Part shown: piece by piece, positions 27,588 to 39,692 of the stretch
Layout: every line of letters starts with the position of its first letter
Numbering within the stretch: the first letter of the stretch is position 1
Origin: Cyanobium sp. Aljojuca 7A6
Lineage (GTDB): Bacteria > Cyanobacteriota > Cyanobacteriia > PCC-6307 > Cyanobiaceae
Length of the DNA stretch: 64,000 nucleotides
Direction: 5' to 3'
Assembly (NCBI RefSeq): GCF_024346455.1
Contig: NZ_JAGQCY010000003.1
Location: forward strand, 124,001-188,000
Program-made: the position numbers and the translations under genes
The notes under the pieces: model-generated
The model's input: only the letters and a program-made list of their open reading frames with translations
Databases searched by the model: none
Told to the model about the DNA's origin: nothing

Positions 27588-28466
27588 GTGCCTGCCATTG
27601 CATACAAAGGTGGAGACCCGCCCCGCTCCCCCCTCCCCTTGGCCCTTCGCCGGCACAGACTTCCGCGTTTCTGGCTGGCCATCACCTTGGGTTCGGTCGC
27701 CGCGGCCATCGGTCTTGGCTACTGGTGGGAACGGCAGCTGCCCGTGCGCCTGGAGCAGGCCTCCGCCACCGGCCGTCTCGACGATTGCCTGCGCTACAGC
27801 GAACAGCTGGCCGCCCTCAGCTGGCTGCCAGGCCGCACCCCTTTGGATCGGGGCCGTTGCCTGCGGGCCAAGGCCGACCAGCTCTGGGGCGAGGAGAACT
27901 GGGGTGAGGCCCTGCGGCTGCAGCGCCAGGTGATCAACTCCAGGGCCGGCACCCCCTCCGACCGCGAGCGGCTCGCCCGCTGGCAGCGCCAGCTGCGGGC
28001 CCTGGCCTTGAACCGCTTCCAGGCCGGTGATCTGCCTGGAGCCCTGGCGGCGCTCACACCCCTGGGGGAGGAGCGCAAGGACGATGGCCGTTCCATGGGC
28101 GACGATCTCCAGGCGATCTGGAACCGCAACCGTTCCCAGCTCGAGCGGGCAACGCTGCTGGTGAAGCAGAAGCGCTGGTGGGAGGCCCTCGACAGCCTCA
28201 ACCGCATCGACCATCCCTGGTGGCGCCAGCAGAGCGAACCCCTGCGGCAGGAGGTAAAGAAGGGTCTTGACCAGCTCAAGGGCATGGACCGGGAGCACGA
28301 CACCCACGGTTCCCTGCCCCATACCGTGTCTGGAGAGAAGCTGGATGGTCTGGTGCAACGCCGCATCGCCGCCGGCATGGATGAGTGGCAGGCGTTCCAG
28401 GAGGCCTGCAAGGAGCTGGGGGGCCGGGTGGTCGAGGCCGGGCCCGAGAGCGCCTGCCAGCGCTGA
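27588..28466 (+). CDS. Membrane-anchored TPR-like cyanobacterial protein
   Basis: A 292-residue protein with one N-terminal TM segment (about 30-47, FWLAITLGSVAAAIGLGYWW) and a helical body of tandem Leu/Ala/Arg helices spaced like TPR units (LDDCLRYSEQLAALSWL; WGEALRLQRQVINSRAG; ALALNRFQAGDLPGALAAL). The frame starts at GTG 27588. It lies 51 bases after the Hsp70-like gene and could be a co-chaperone or membrane adaptor for it (inference). The C-terminal stretch DEWQAFQEACKELGGRV may be a separate helix pair. Confidence 0.7.
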   Translation: MPAIAYKGGDPPRSPLPLALRRHRLPRFWLAITLGSVAAAIGLGYWWERQLPVRLEQASATGRLDDCLRYSEQLAALSWLPGRTPLDRGRCLRAKADQLWGEENWGEALRLQRQVINSRAGTPSDRERLARWQRQLRALALNRFQAGDLPGALAALTPLGEERKDDGRSMGDDLQAIWNRNRSQLERATLLVKQKRWWEALDSLNRIDHPWWRQQSEPLRQEVKKGLDQLKGMDREHDTHGSLPHTVSGEKLDGLVQRRIAAGMDEWQAFQEACKELGGRVVEAGPESACQR

Positions 28467-28479
28467 GTCCCATGACAGG

Positions 28480-28725
28480 ATGACCCCGAAGAGCGTCCCG
28501 GTGGACATGCAGCCAGGTGATCAGGTCAAGGTGAGCAGCAGCGTGGTCGTCTACAACCACCCCCAGCACCGCGGTGAGGCCTTCGACATGCAAGGGCAGC
28601 AGGGGGAGGTGTTCAACGTCCTCAACGACTGGAAGGGGCGCCCCATCAGTCCGAACCTGCCTGTTGTGGTGGCCTTCGGCAAGTTCCGAGCCCACTTCCG
28701 AGAGGATGAACTGGCCGCCGTCTGA
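28480..28725 (+). CDS. ftrV: Ferredoxin-thioredoxin reductase variable chain
   Basis: FtrV is the small SH3-like subunit of ferredoxin-thioredoxin reductase, which passes photosynthetic electrons to thioredoxin. The 81-residue product has MQPGDQVKVSSSVVVYNHP, FDMQGQQGEVFNVLNDWKGR and the C-terminal VAFGKFRAHFREDEL, characteristic of the subunit. The ATG at 28480 gives nine residues before the conserved MQPGD, which is itself a possible start. The catalytic subunit ftrC is not in this window. Confidence 0.9.
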   Translation: MTPKSVPVDMQPGDQVKVSSSVVVYNHPQHRGEAFDMQGQQGEVFNVLNDWKGRPISPNLPVVVAFGKFRAHFREDELAAV

Positions 28726-28762
28726 GGCCCTTCAAGTCCGGCCGCAGCCAGCCCGACGAACC

Positions 28763-29323
28763 TCAGTCCCGCAGCAGGTAGACCCCTTCCTCGCCATCGA
28801 TGGCCTGGAGGCAGAGCTGGATGGTCTCGTGGCGGGCCGTGGGCACCACACGACCGCAGTAATCCGGTTGGATCGGCACTTCCCGGTGGCCCCTGTCCAC
28901 CATCACCAGCAGCCCCACCCGGCGGGGGCGTCCCCAGGCCTGCAGGGCCTCCAGGGCGGCCCGCACCGTGCGGCCGGTGAAGATGACGTCGTCGACGAGC
29001 ACCACCTGACGGCCATCCACGGGTACCGGCAGCTGGGTGGCTTCCACCAGCCGGGTGCCCACCCGCTCCAGGTCATCGCGGTGGAAGGTGGGGTCGAGGC
29101 TGCCGTGGGCAATGGGATGGCCGCAGATCGCCTCCAGCCGTCCGGCCAGAACACGTGCCAGGGCTACACCCCGGGTGGGGATGCCGAGCAGCACCAGGTC
29201 CTGGCTTTCGGCAACCGCCTCCAGAACCTGGGAGGCGAGCCTGTCGAGGGTGCGTCCCAGGTCCTGGGCGGACAGGAGTTCCAGCCGATCGGCCGGGGCC
29301 GTACCGGCCTGAGGTCTGGCCAT
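28763..29323 (-). CDS. pyrR: PyrR bifunctional regulator / uracil phosphoribosyltransferase
   Basis: A 186-residue PyrR. It has [40 protein letters not shown] and the PRPP-binding [20 protein letters not shown]. In Bacillus, PyrR binds pyr mRNA and also makes UMP from uracil; which activity matters here is unknown. The ATG at 29323 is placed right at the family start; the longer frame upstream reads through the gpmI promoter region. It is divergent from gpmI. Confidence 0.92.
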   Translation of the reverse strand: MARPQAGTAPADRLELLSAQDLGRTLDRLASQVLEAVAESQDLVLLGIPTRGVALARVLAGRLEAICGHPIAHGSLDPTFHRDDLERVGTRLVEATQLPVPVDGRQVVLVDDVIFTGRTVRAALEALQAWGRPRRVGLLVMVDRGHREVPIQPDYCGRVVPTARHETIQLCLQAIDGEEGVYLLRD

Positions 29324-29402
29324 TAAACGTATGGCATGTAACCAAAGCCTGACGCATCCAGGTCTCGAGAGGGTGATTCGGGAGGAGGGCTGTAGGTTGG
29401 CG

Positions 29403-31085
29403 ATGCGTAGAAACGTGCAGATTTTCTCGCTGGTGAAAGCAGCTCCCTCCCAGAAGCAGTCCGCCAGCGGCACAGCCGAACGCGTCTCCTGCGAGACGGC
29501 CGCCCCCGTCGCCCCGATGGTTCTGGCCATCCTTGATGGCTGGGGCTACAGGCCCGAAAGCGACCACAACGCGGTCAGGGAGGCGGATACGCCTGTCATG
29601 GATGCCCTTTGGGCGGCCTATCCCCACACCTTGATTGAGGCCAGCGGTGCCGCCGTCGGCCTGCCGGATCACCAGATGGGCAATTCGGAGGTGGGTCACC
29701 TCACCATCGGCTCCGGTCGGATCATCCGCCAGGAACTGGTGCGGATCGGCCAAGCCGTACGCAGCGGCAGCATCGCCAGCAATCAGGCCCTCAACGACCT
29801 GGGCGACACCCTGGTGGCCAGTGGCCGACCCCTGCATCTGATCGGCCTCTGCTCCGATGGCGGCGTCCACAGCCATGTCGACCATCTCGGCGGGCTGCTG
29901 CGCTGGGCGGCCGGCCGCGGCCTCAGCGATGTGCTGGTCCACGTGGTCACCGACGGCCGTGACTCCGCCCCCCACGGGGGGCCCGGCTATCTGGCCCGCA
30001 TTCAGGCCATGATTGAGGACGCAGGCGTGGGGCGGATCGCCACCCTCTGCGGCCGCTACTGGGCCATGGACCGCGACCAGCGCTGGGAGCGCACGGAGAA
30101 GGCCTACCGGCTGCTCACCGAACCGGCCGAGATCTGCCCCCTCACCCCGGAGGAGGTGCTGCAGGGCTCCTACGCCGAGGGCGTCACCGACGAGTTCCTG
30201 GAGCCGGTGCGCCTCGCTGAGGGTCTCCTGGAAAGCGGCGATGGCCTGGTCTGCTTCAACTTCCGCCCCGACCGGGTGCGTCAGCTGATGCGGGCCCTGG
30301 TGCTGCCGGCCTTCGACGGCTTCCAGCGCCAGTGGATCGGCCCCCTCCACGTCGTCACCTTCACCCAGTACGAGCAGGGCCTGCCCGTGCAGGTGGCCTT
30401 TCCCCCCGAGTCCCTCGATGGCCTGCTGGGCCAGGTGGTCTCCGAGCACGGCCTGCGGCAGTTCCGCACCGCCGAAACCGAGAAGTACCCCCACGTCACC
30501 TATTTCATGAATGGTGGCATCGAGCAGGCCTTTCCCGGTGAAGACCGGCACTTGGTGCCCTCCCCCCGCGTCGCCACCTACGACCAGGCGCCGGCGATGT
30601 CGGCGGAGAAGCTCACCGACAGCTGCATCGCCGCCATCGGCAAGGGGATGTATTCCCTGGTGGTGATCAACTACGCCAACCCCGACATGGTGGGCCACAC
30701 CGGCCAGATGGAGGCCGCGGCCGAAGCCGTCGCCACGGTTGACCGCTGCGTGGGCCGGCTGGTGGAGGCCACCACCCGCATGGGTGGCACCCTGCTGATC
30801 ACGGCCGACCACGGCAATGCTGAGGTCATGCAGGGCCCCGATGGACTCCCCTGGACCGCCCACACCACCAATCCGGTGCCGGTGATCCTGGTGGAGGGCG
30901 AAAAGCGCAAGCTGGCCGGCCACGGCAACGACATCAGCCTGCGGGAGCACGGCGGCCTGGCCGATATCGCCCCCACCTTGCTCGAAATCCTGGGTCTGCC
31001 CAAGCCGGCCCGCATGACCGGCGTCTCCTTGGTGGTGCCGGCCTCCGCGCCCGCCGCCAGGATTCCCCAGACCCTCGGCGCCTGA
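29403..31085 (+). CDS. gpmI: 2,3-bisphosphoglycerate-independent phosphoglycerate mutase
   Basis: GpmI interconverts 3- and 2-phosphoglycerate with two Mn ions. The product has [20 protein letters not shown], the catalytic-serine motif [33 protein letters not shown], and the C-terminal metal site [13 protein letters not shown] with [13 protein letters not shown]. The start is uncertain: ATG 29403 (560 aa), GTG 29433 (550 aa) or upstream 29331; the conserved part begins at about 29515. A GGAGG lies 17 bases before 29403. secG follows after 32 bases. Confidence 0.93.
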   Translation: MRRNVQIFSLVKAAPSQKQSASGTAERVSCETAAPVAPMVLAILDGWGYRPESDHNAVREADTPVMDALWAAYPHTLIEASGAAVGLPDHQMGNSEVGHLTIGSGRIIRQELVRIGQAVRSGSIASNQALNDLGDTLVASGRPLHLIGLCSDGGVHSHVDHLGGLLRWAAGRGLSDVLVHVVTDGRDSAPHGGPGYLARIQAMIEDAGVGRIATLCGRYWAMDRDQRWERTEKAYRLLTEPAEICPLTPEEVLQGSYAEGVTDEFLEPVRLAEGLLESGDGLVCFNFRPDRVRQLMRALVLPAFDGFQRQWIGPLHVVTFTQYEQGLPVQVAFPPESLDGLLGQVVSEHGLRQFRTAETEKYPHVTYFMNGGIEQAFPGEDRHLVPSPRVATYDQAPAMSAEKLTDSCIAAIGKGMYSLVVINYANPDMVGHTGQMEAAAEAVATVDRCVGRLVEATTRMGGTLLITADHGNAEVMQGPDGLPWTAHTTNPVPVILVEGEKRKLAGHGNDISLREHGGLADIAPTLLEILGLPKPARMTGVSLVVPASAPAARIPQTLGA

Positions 31086-31117
31086 GGGGCCGCTTCCGGG
31101 ACGGCTAGTCTTGGGCG

Positions 31118-31348
31118 ATGGTCAAGAACATCGTTTCCTCCCTCTGGATGCTCAGCGGCGCCCTGCTGATCATTTCCGTGCTGCTCCACAGCCCCAAGGG
31201 TGATGGCATGGGAGGCCTGGCCTCCAGTGGCGGCTCGATGTTCAGCAGCGCCCGCAGCGCCGAGAACACCCTCAACCGCATCACCTGGACCCTGCTGGCC
31301 CTCTTCCTGGGGCTGGCCGTTGTGCTGAGCGCCGGCTGGCTGGGCTGA
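31118..31348 (+). CDS. secG: Protein translocase subunit SecG
   Basis: SecG aids SecYE translocation. The 76-residue product has two TM segments (about 5-22 and 52-74) flanking the conserved loop LLHSPKGDGMGGLASSGGSM. Length and topology match cyanobacterial SecG. It lies 32 bases after gpmI and 5 bases before msrB, suggesting one transcript. Confidence 0.92.
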   Translation: MVKNIVSSLWMLSGALLIISVLLHSPKGDGMGGLASSGGSMFSSARSAENTLNRITWTLLALFLGLAVVLSAGWLG

Positions 31349-31353
31349 ACCGG

Positions 31354-31857
31354 ATGGAACGCCGCCGTTTCCTCTCCTCACTGATGGCCCGGCTGGGGGC
31401 TCCCCTGGCGGGGCTGCTGCCCTTCCTGCCGGCCTCCAAGGCCCTGGCGGCGGCGAAGGCCACCGACCCCGCCTGGCAGCTGACTTCGTCGGAGTGGAAG
31501 AAGCGCCTGAGTCCGGCGGCCTATGCCGTGCTGCGGAACGAGGGCACCGAGCGCCCCTTCAGCAGCCCGCTCAACAACGAGAAGCGCAGCGGCACCTACG
31601 TCTGCGCCGGTTGCCGTCTGCCGTTGTTCGCCTCCACCACCAAGTTCGACTCCGGCACCGGCTGGCCCAGCTTCTGGCAACCCCTGCCCAAGGCGGTGGC
31701 CACCAAGACCGACTTCAAACTGATCCTGCCGCGCACGGAATACCACTGCCGCCGCTGCGGTGGCCACCAGGGCCACGTGTTCGACGATGGCCCCAAGCCC
31801 ACCGGCAAGCGTTACTGCAACAACGGCGTGGCCCTGGCCTTCGTGCCCGGGGGCTGA
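31354..31857 (+). CDS. msrB: Peptide-methionine (R)-S-oxide reductase MsrB, exported form
   Basis: MsrB reduces methionine-R-sulfoxide. The 167-residue product starts with a twin-arginine-like leader (MERRRFLSSLMARLGAPLAG, hydrophobic to about 28, then ASKALAAA), so it is probably exported or lumenal. The MsrB core begins WKKRLSPAAYAVLRNEGTE; zinc ligands are CAGC and CRRC, KFDSGTGWPSFW and GHVFDDGPKPTGKRYCNN carry the active site with catalytic Cys in RYCNN. Export would place repair where photosynthetic oxidants form (inference). Confidence 0.92.
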   Translation: MERRRFLSSLMARLGAPLAGLLPFLPASKALAAAKATDPAWQLTSSEWKKRLSPAAYAVLRNEGTERPFSSPLNNEKRSGTYVCAGCRLPLFASTTKFDSGTGWPSFWQPLPKAVATKTDFKLILPRTEYHCRRCGGHQGHVFDDGPKPTGKRYCNNGVALAFVPGG

Positions 31858-31871
31858 GCCGCGGCCCCTCC

Positions 31872-32072
31872 ATGGCCCCCTTACCTGCGCTGCTGCTTGC
31901 CCTGGGGGTTCCGCTGCTGCTGCTGCTGGGCTTCACCCTGCTGCTGGAGCAGCGCCGCGGCCGCCTGCCCGGCTGGCTGGCTGCCCTCTCCAGCCGCGAC
32001 GCCCTGCTCTGGAACATCAGCGTGGGGCTGCTGATCGGCCTGAGCCTGCTGCGTTATCTGTTGGGGCGTTGA
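31872..32072 (+). CDS. Small two-helix membrane protein
   Basis: A 66-residue protein with two hydrophobic segments (about 4-24, LPALLLALGVPLLLLLGFTL, and 47-64, NISVGLLIGLSLLRYLL) joined by a basic loop. It starts 14 bases after msrB and may be co-transcribed. No family recognised; the two-TM pattern and codon bias support a real gene. Confidence 0.6.
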   Translation: MAPLPALLLALGVPLLLLLGFTLLLEQRRGRLPGWLAALSSRDALLWNISVGLLIGLSLLRYLLGR

Positions 32073-33196
32073 GCCCCAGGCGCCGTGGTCAGTCCGCCCC
32101 CACCAGAACGGGTTCCCTGGCGCTGAGGTCGGCTCAGGCGAGGTTGCCATGGGGGGATCGAGCTGGCCACCGATGCTCCCCCTGAACGAAGGCGAGCCAG
32201 CCACTGGCGGGCGCTGCCTTCACTGCTGCCATGGTCTGCGTCAGCCAGGCGATGAGGTTCAGTTGCCAGAGCAGCTGGCCCTTGGCGGACTCAGGTCACG
32301 GGTAGATAGATCATCAAAGCGGCTTGATGCCTGGTTCAGGCACCTCGGTGGCCATGGCATCAAAGATCGAAGTGCGGATCCCGGCAATCGAGGCCAGATG
32401 AAGTGAAGGGTCTATTGAATGGCCATTCAAGATCTCCATCGAGGGGAATGGCAGTGCAGCGAGCCCCCCGTGATCAGCACTGCCTGCTGCGATTGGCCCG
32501 GCTCGTCAAACAGGGCGTCGAGCTGTTCGCCCGCTTTCTGCGCTGAGACAATGGTTAGGGCGTGGCTTCCACTCCTGGCATCAGACAAGATCGCATCAGC
32601 TGCGCTGGCTTGACCTGAAGGGCTAGCTCAACTGTGATCCCCCCCTGCCTGGGCCATGGCCACCGACGGATCGCCGCTGAGACCCGCTTTCAGAAACTCG
32701 GGCGTTTTCGGCACCACCAGATGTAGCGGCTTCTCCCGATGCAGCTCCAGGAGCGCCTGTGCCTGCTCGGACGGAGCGGCAGAACGCTGCCTGCCACCAC
32801 GCCAAGCTGCTCCACGAGCCATACAAATAACCGCTGCTCAGGGCTGGCAATACCGGAGGATGCCTTGACCTCCAGGGCTACGAACTGGGCGGATCTGCTG
32901 GCCGACCATCTCCAGAGTCACCTCCAGGAGCGCAGCCCGAACAGGTCATGTCCGCCCTTGGCGAGCTGAGAGATGTCGAGATGGGGGCTTACGCCGATCG
33001 GTTGATGGCACCGCAGAACGGGGTGGAACTTTGTCCGGACTGGGCGGAGGTCAGCGCGGCCGCGGCCGCGAACGCGATGCTGGGCTGGAGCGCGGCTGGA
33101 GCGCAAGGTGGTGCTGGCATTGGGGCAGGAAAGTGGCAAAACCAATGAAACCCTCCATCGCCTACGCACCACTGGCGTTCCAAGTTGGTGGTGCAG
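32073..33196. other. Low-coding accessory stretch with gene debris
   Basis: About 1.1 kb with no intact gene, lower GC than the flanks and only short frames. Besides the antitoxin-like fragment at 32427-32615, a minus-strand frame ending near 32630 (EQAQALLELHREKPLHLVVP) and a plus-strand frame near 33100-33180 (LERKVVLALGQESGKTNETL) look like remnants of coding sequence but were not identified. No terminal repeats of an insertion sequence were found. Together with the spacer after the decarboxylase, it marks an insertion-prone site. Confidence 0.6.
32427..32615 (-). pseudogene. Antitoxin-like remnant (YefM/Phd-like)
   Basis: A 62-codon open stretch with no usable start codon reads ADAILSDARSGSHALTIVSA and continues QKAGEQLDALFDEPGQSQQA then VLITGG. 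The pattern of IVSA..A...L..L.D......VLITGG resembles YefM/Phd-type antitoxin N-termini. The frame then ends early. A continuation is visible only in other frames, so it looks broken. No toxin gene is adjacent. Identity is tentative. Confidence 0.4.
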
Positions 33197-34873
33197 TTAG
33201 CCCATCTCGGGCGTCTTCAGCTTGTAACCACTGTCGATCGTGTCCTCAGGCATCGGTTGACTTTCTTCGTTGGGGATCATGACTTCGATATAGGCGGCCC
33301 CGTCATGGTTCTCGATTTTGTCGAGTACCTGGTCGAGTTCGGCCACCGTGGTGACCCGAGCGCTCAGCCAGTTTTTGCATCCAAAGGCTTCCGGAAGCAG
33401 GTGGTAGTTCACTTGTGCCAGATCGTCGTACCCGTGGCCGCGTTCACTGATGACGTCCTCAATGCCATAAAGGTTGTTGTTGAGCACGAAGATCCGCGGT
33501 TTTATACCGTAGCGGCCCATCACCGCCAGTTCATTCAGCGTGAGCTGGTGGGAGCCGTCGCCCGTCACCAACCACGTGTTGCCCGACCTTTTGGCCATCG
33601 CCACCCCCAGGCAGGCCGGGGTGGCCCAGCCGATTGAGCCCCACAGGCCCTGGCCTTCTGCTGTGACCCCAGCGGGCATCAGCAGCTTGTTGAGAATGGT
33701 CATGCATGTACCGGTTTCAATCACCAGCGTGTCGCCCGAGCGCAGTCGTCGCTGCAGGCGGGGATAGAAGTTGGCCGAGCATGTGGCGTCGCCCGCGGCC
33801 CCCACCAGGGGCTTTGGCTCAAGTTTCAGGCCGTGGTCGCTGCAGCGAGTGCTGACGCGGTCGCAAAGGGCATTGAGCACGTCATCGATCGCCACATTCA
33901 CAAAGATCTTGCTTCCAGCGCGAACCCAGTTGTCCTGGATCGACACCACCTTGGCGGCGTCGAAGCCGCCTGTCCACATGCCGGTGTTTAGCTCTGTCGT
34001 CACGATCCCGCCGATGTCGAGCACGAGGTCGGCGTTGCCCACGAGATGGCGAACGTTGTCCGACGAGGACCAATCACCGGCGTAGAGCCCGGCGTACTGA
34101 GGCATCGCTTCGTCGATGGTGCCTTTGTCGTTGGGGGTGATCGCCGTGGGCAGATTGGCCTTGCGGATCAGTTCCAGCGCCCGCTCACGTACGCCGTAGC
34201 GGCTCACCAGGTGGGTCAACACAGCCACAGGACGTTCCGCAGCCTCCAGTCGGGCAAGGATTGTTCCCACGGCTGCGTCCAGTTCCTGCGGCACGCTGTG
34301 CTGACGTTTCACAGCGCTGAGGGGTTCGCCGTTCACGGGTGTGCCGAGAATGGGTTGACTGCCGTTCACTTCCGAGATCACCAGGTAGGCCGGCATGCAT
34401 TGGCGCAGCGCTTCCCGAATCACACGCTCAAGCTCGTCGATGCAGTTGTCGGGAGTGAGGACAGCGCTGACGCAGGCAGCCGCCGCGGAGAGCTGCTGAA
34501 AACGGTCGTAGATCGTGTCACCCAAGTTGTGGTGGGTGATCAACCCCTGCTTTTGGATGCGCTCGCTTGGCATGCCCACCAAGTGGAACACCGGAAGGCG
34601 ATGGGCCTTGCTTCCCATCACACCATTGATGGCAGAAAGTTCCCCTACGCCGTAGGTGGTGGACAGCATGGCGGCGCCCCGAATGCGAGCGTAGCCATCG
34701 GCGGCATAAGCCGCATTGAGCTCGTTGGCGCAAGCCACCCACGCCAATTCCGGCACCTGCTCAACAGCATCGTCGATCGAAAATGCATAGTCTCCAGGAA
34801 CACCGAAGATGCGGTCGATCCCAAGCTTTGACAAACGGCTCAGGGTGTATTGCGCAACCGTAAGGGCAGCCAT
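33197..34873 (-). CDS. ThDP-dependent 2-keto acid decarboxylase (pyruvate/indolepyruvate decarboxylase type)
   Basis: A 558-residue ThDP enzyme. The N-terminal domain has GIDRIFGVPGDYAFSIDDAV and the glutamate motif CANELNAAYAADGYAR. ITHHNLGDTIYDRF supplies the adjacent histidines of pyruvate decarboxylases. The C-terminal ThDP motif is GDGSHQLTLNELAVMGRYGI followed by VLNNNLYGIEDVI. Pyruvate, indolepyruvate or branched keto acids are possible substrates. The ATG at 34873 fits the family start. It stands alone between degraded sequences and groEL, with slightly lower GC than the core, consistent with horizontal gain. Confidence 0.88.
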   Translation of the reverse strand: MAALTVAQYTLSRLSKLGIDRIFGVPGDYAFSIDDAVEQVPELAWVACANELNAAYAADGYARIRGAAMLSTTYGVGELSAINGVMGSKAHRLPVFHLVGMPSERIQKQGLITHHNLGDTIYDRFQQLSAAAACVSAVLTPDNCIDELERVIREALRQCMPAYLVISEVNGSQPILGTPVNGEPLSAVKRQHSVPQELDAAVGTILARLEAAERPVAVLTHLVSRYGVRERALELIRKANLPTAITPNDKGTIDEAMPQYAGLYAGDWSSSDNVRHLVGNADLVLDIGGIVTTELNTGMWTGGFDAAKVVSIQDNWVRAGSKIFVNVAIDDVLNALCDRVSTRCSDHGLKLEPKPLVGAAGDATCSANFYPRLQRRLRSGDTLVIETGTCMTILNKLLMPAGVTAEGQGLWGSIGWATPACLGVAMAKRSGNTWLVTGDGSHQLTLNELAVMGRYGIKPRIFVLNNNLYGIEDVISERGHGYDDLAQVNYHLLPEAFGCKNWLSARVTTVAELDQVLDKIENHDGAAYIEVMIPNEESQPMPEDTIDSGYKLKTPEMG

Positions 34874-35245
34874 GGCGGTTAGGATTGTGGACCAAAGATA
34901 CGCTAGACACGCTTGGACGGTCCCTCCAAACCTCACGCTTAATTCGTTGTATGTCTGGAGAGTAACTCGGCCCGCAGGTTAATCACCGCTAGAGGCGGCA
35001 TTAACAGAGTGGGATAAGGATAAGGACCCCATCCAAGGGGCGGCAGAGGTAAGGGCGGTTGGGTCAGCGCTGATCACGGCGAGCTTCAACTGCTCAATGC
35101 CCCTAAGTTGTTGAGGCTCTGCCCTCCTGGCGCTCCGGAACTTGGGCCAGCGATCAGCGCTGAACGGTCCGGCTGGCACGAGTGGCGGCAGTCGTAGAAG
35201 AGGTTGTGGACTGGGCAGCAGATCCTTGCCATGGCTACCACCGCA

Positions 35246-35342
35246 GCAAAGCTCCAGCATCTCCAGCGGGTTGGCGATGCCGTCGCTCCAGAAGGCCTTC
35301 CAGATGGCATCGATCTGGTTGCGCAGCTCACCCGGTGAGCAC
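35246..35342 (-). pseudogene. hsdM: Remnant of type I restriction methyltransferase hsdM (N-terminus, frameshifted)
   Basis: On the minus strand, GTG at 35342 reads V-L-T-G and then hits a stop. After removing one extra G the frame becomes ELRNQIDAIWKAFWSDGIAN followed by PLEMLEL, a near-textbook HsdM N-terminus (LTGELRxQIDxIWxxFWSxGIxNPL). Similarity stops after 28 residues. This is therefore the fossil start of a lost type I restriction system, with both a frameshift and a truncation. Confidence 0.72.
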
Positions 35343-35441
35343 CGAGGCCGCCGTTGTCCCTGGGGCGGATCGTGGCCTTGGGCAGCTGTAGGCGTGCATC
35401 AGACGTCGAGCGGGGCAGGCAGGGGAGGAGGCCTGGCAGCG

Positions 35442-35468
35442 AAAAAAAAGCGCCCCCGCAGGGGCGCT
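35442..35468 (-). terminator. Terminator of groES-groEL
   Basis: On the minus strand AGCGCCCC/GGGGCGCT (35461-35468 with 35449-35456) forms an 8-bp stem with a 4-base loop, followed by eight T. It lies 50 bases after the groEL stop and is the strongest intrinsic terminator in the window. Confidence 0.9.
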
Positions 35469-35517
35469 TGGTGCTGAAGGCGAAGGACCGGAGATCCGAC
35501 GCTGACCGCAGGGGCGA

Positions 35518-39236
<3,719 letters not shown>

Positions 39237-39252
39237 TCCGGGAATCCTCTCC

Positions 39253-39660
39253 ATGACCCTCACCCTGCGCGTCCTCGCCCCCGATCAGAGCGTCTTCGAC
39301 GGCACCGCCGACGAAGTGATCCTGCCCGGCACCACCGGCCAGCTCGGCATCCTCACCGGCCACGTCTCCATGCTCACCGCCCTCGACAGCGGCGTGCTGC
39401 GGGTGCGGGAGGGGGCCAACTGGCAGTCGATCGCCCTGATGGGTGGCTTCGCCGAGGTGGTGGCCAATGAGGTCACCGTGCTCGTCAACGGCGCTGAGCT
39501 GGGCAGCAGCATCGATGCCACCGCCGCCCAGAGTGATTTCGAAGCGGCCCAACAAGCCGCTGCGGCCCTGGAAGGCTCCGACCCCAGCCCCGAAAAAGTC
39601 AAGGCCCAGCAGGCCCTGGCCCGCGCCCGCGCCCGTCTTCAGGCCAGCAAGGCCGCCTGA
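39253..39660 (+). CDS. atpC: ATP synthase F1 subunit epsilon
   Basis: Epsilon is part of the central rotor stalk and can inhibit ATP hydrolysis. The 135-residue product has LTLRVLAPDQSVFDGTADEV, LPGTTGQLGILTGHVSMLTA and GGFAEVVANEVTVLVNGAEL, followed by a C-terminal helical hairpin ending ALARARARLQASKAA. Immediately downstream of atpD in the standard cyanobacterial beta-epsilon pair. Confidence 0.97.
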   Translation: MTLTLRVLAPDQSVFDGTADEVILPGTTGQLGILTGHVSMLTALDSGVLRVREGANWQSIALMGGFAEVVANEVTVLVNGAELGSSIDATAAQSDFEAAQQAAAALEGSDPSPEKVKAQQALARARARLQASKAA

Positions 39661-39692
39661 GTTCGCCTGCGGGCCGGGGGGCTGCGGCGGCC

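Larger units (their letters stand above)
34874..35517. other. Spacer between the decarboxylase and groEL
   Basis: This 644-base spacer holds the decarboxylase promoter region, the hsdM remnant (35246-35342) and the groEL terminator (35442-35468). A minus-strand frame runs open from the remnant to 34979 but its later part resembles nothing known. No other feature is supported. Confidence 0.5.

Noticed and set aside
29073-30950. Long minus-strand open frame of 625 codons antisense to gpmI
   Set aside because: High GC removes stops from antisense frames. The composition (His/Gln/Gly-rich) matches a shadow and gpmI is unmistakable on the plus strand.
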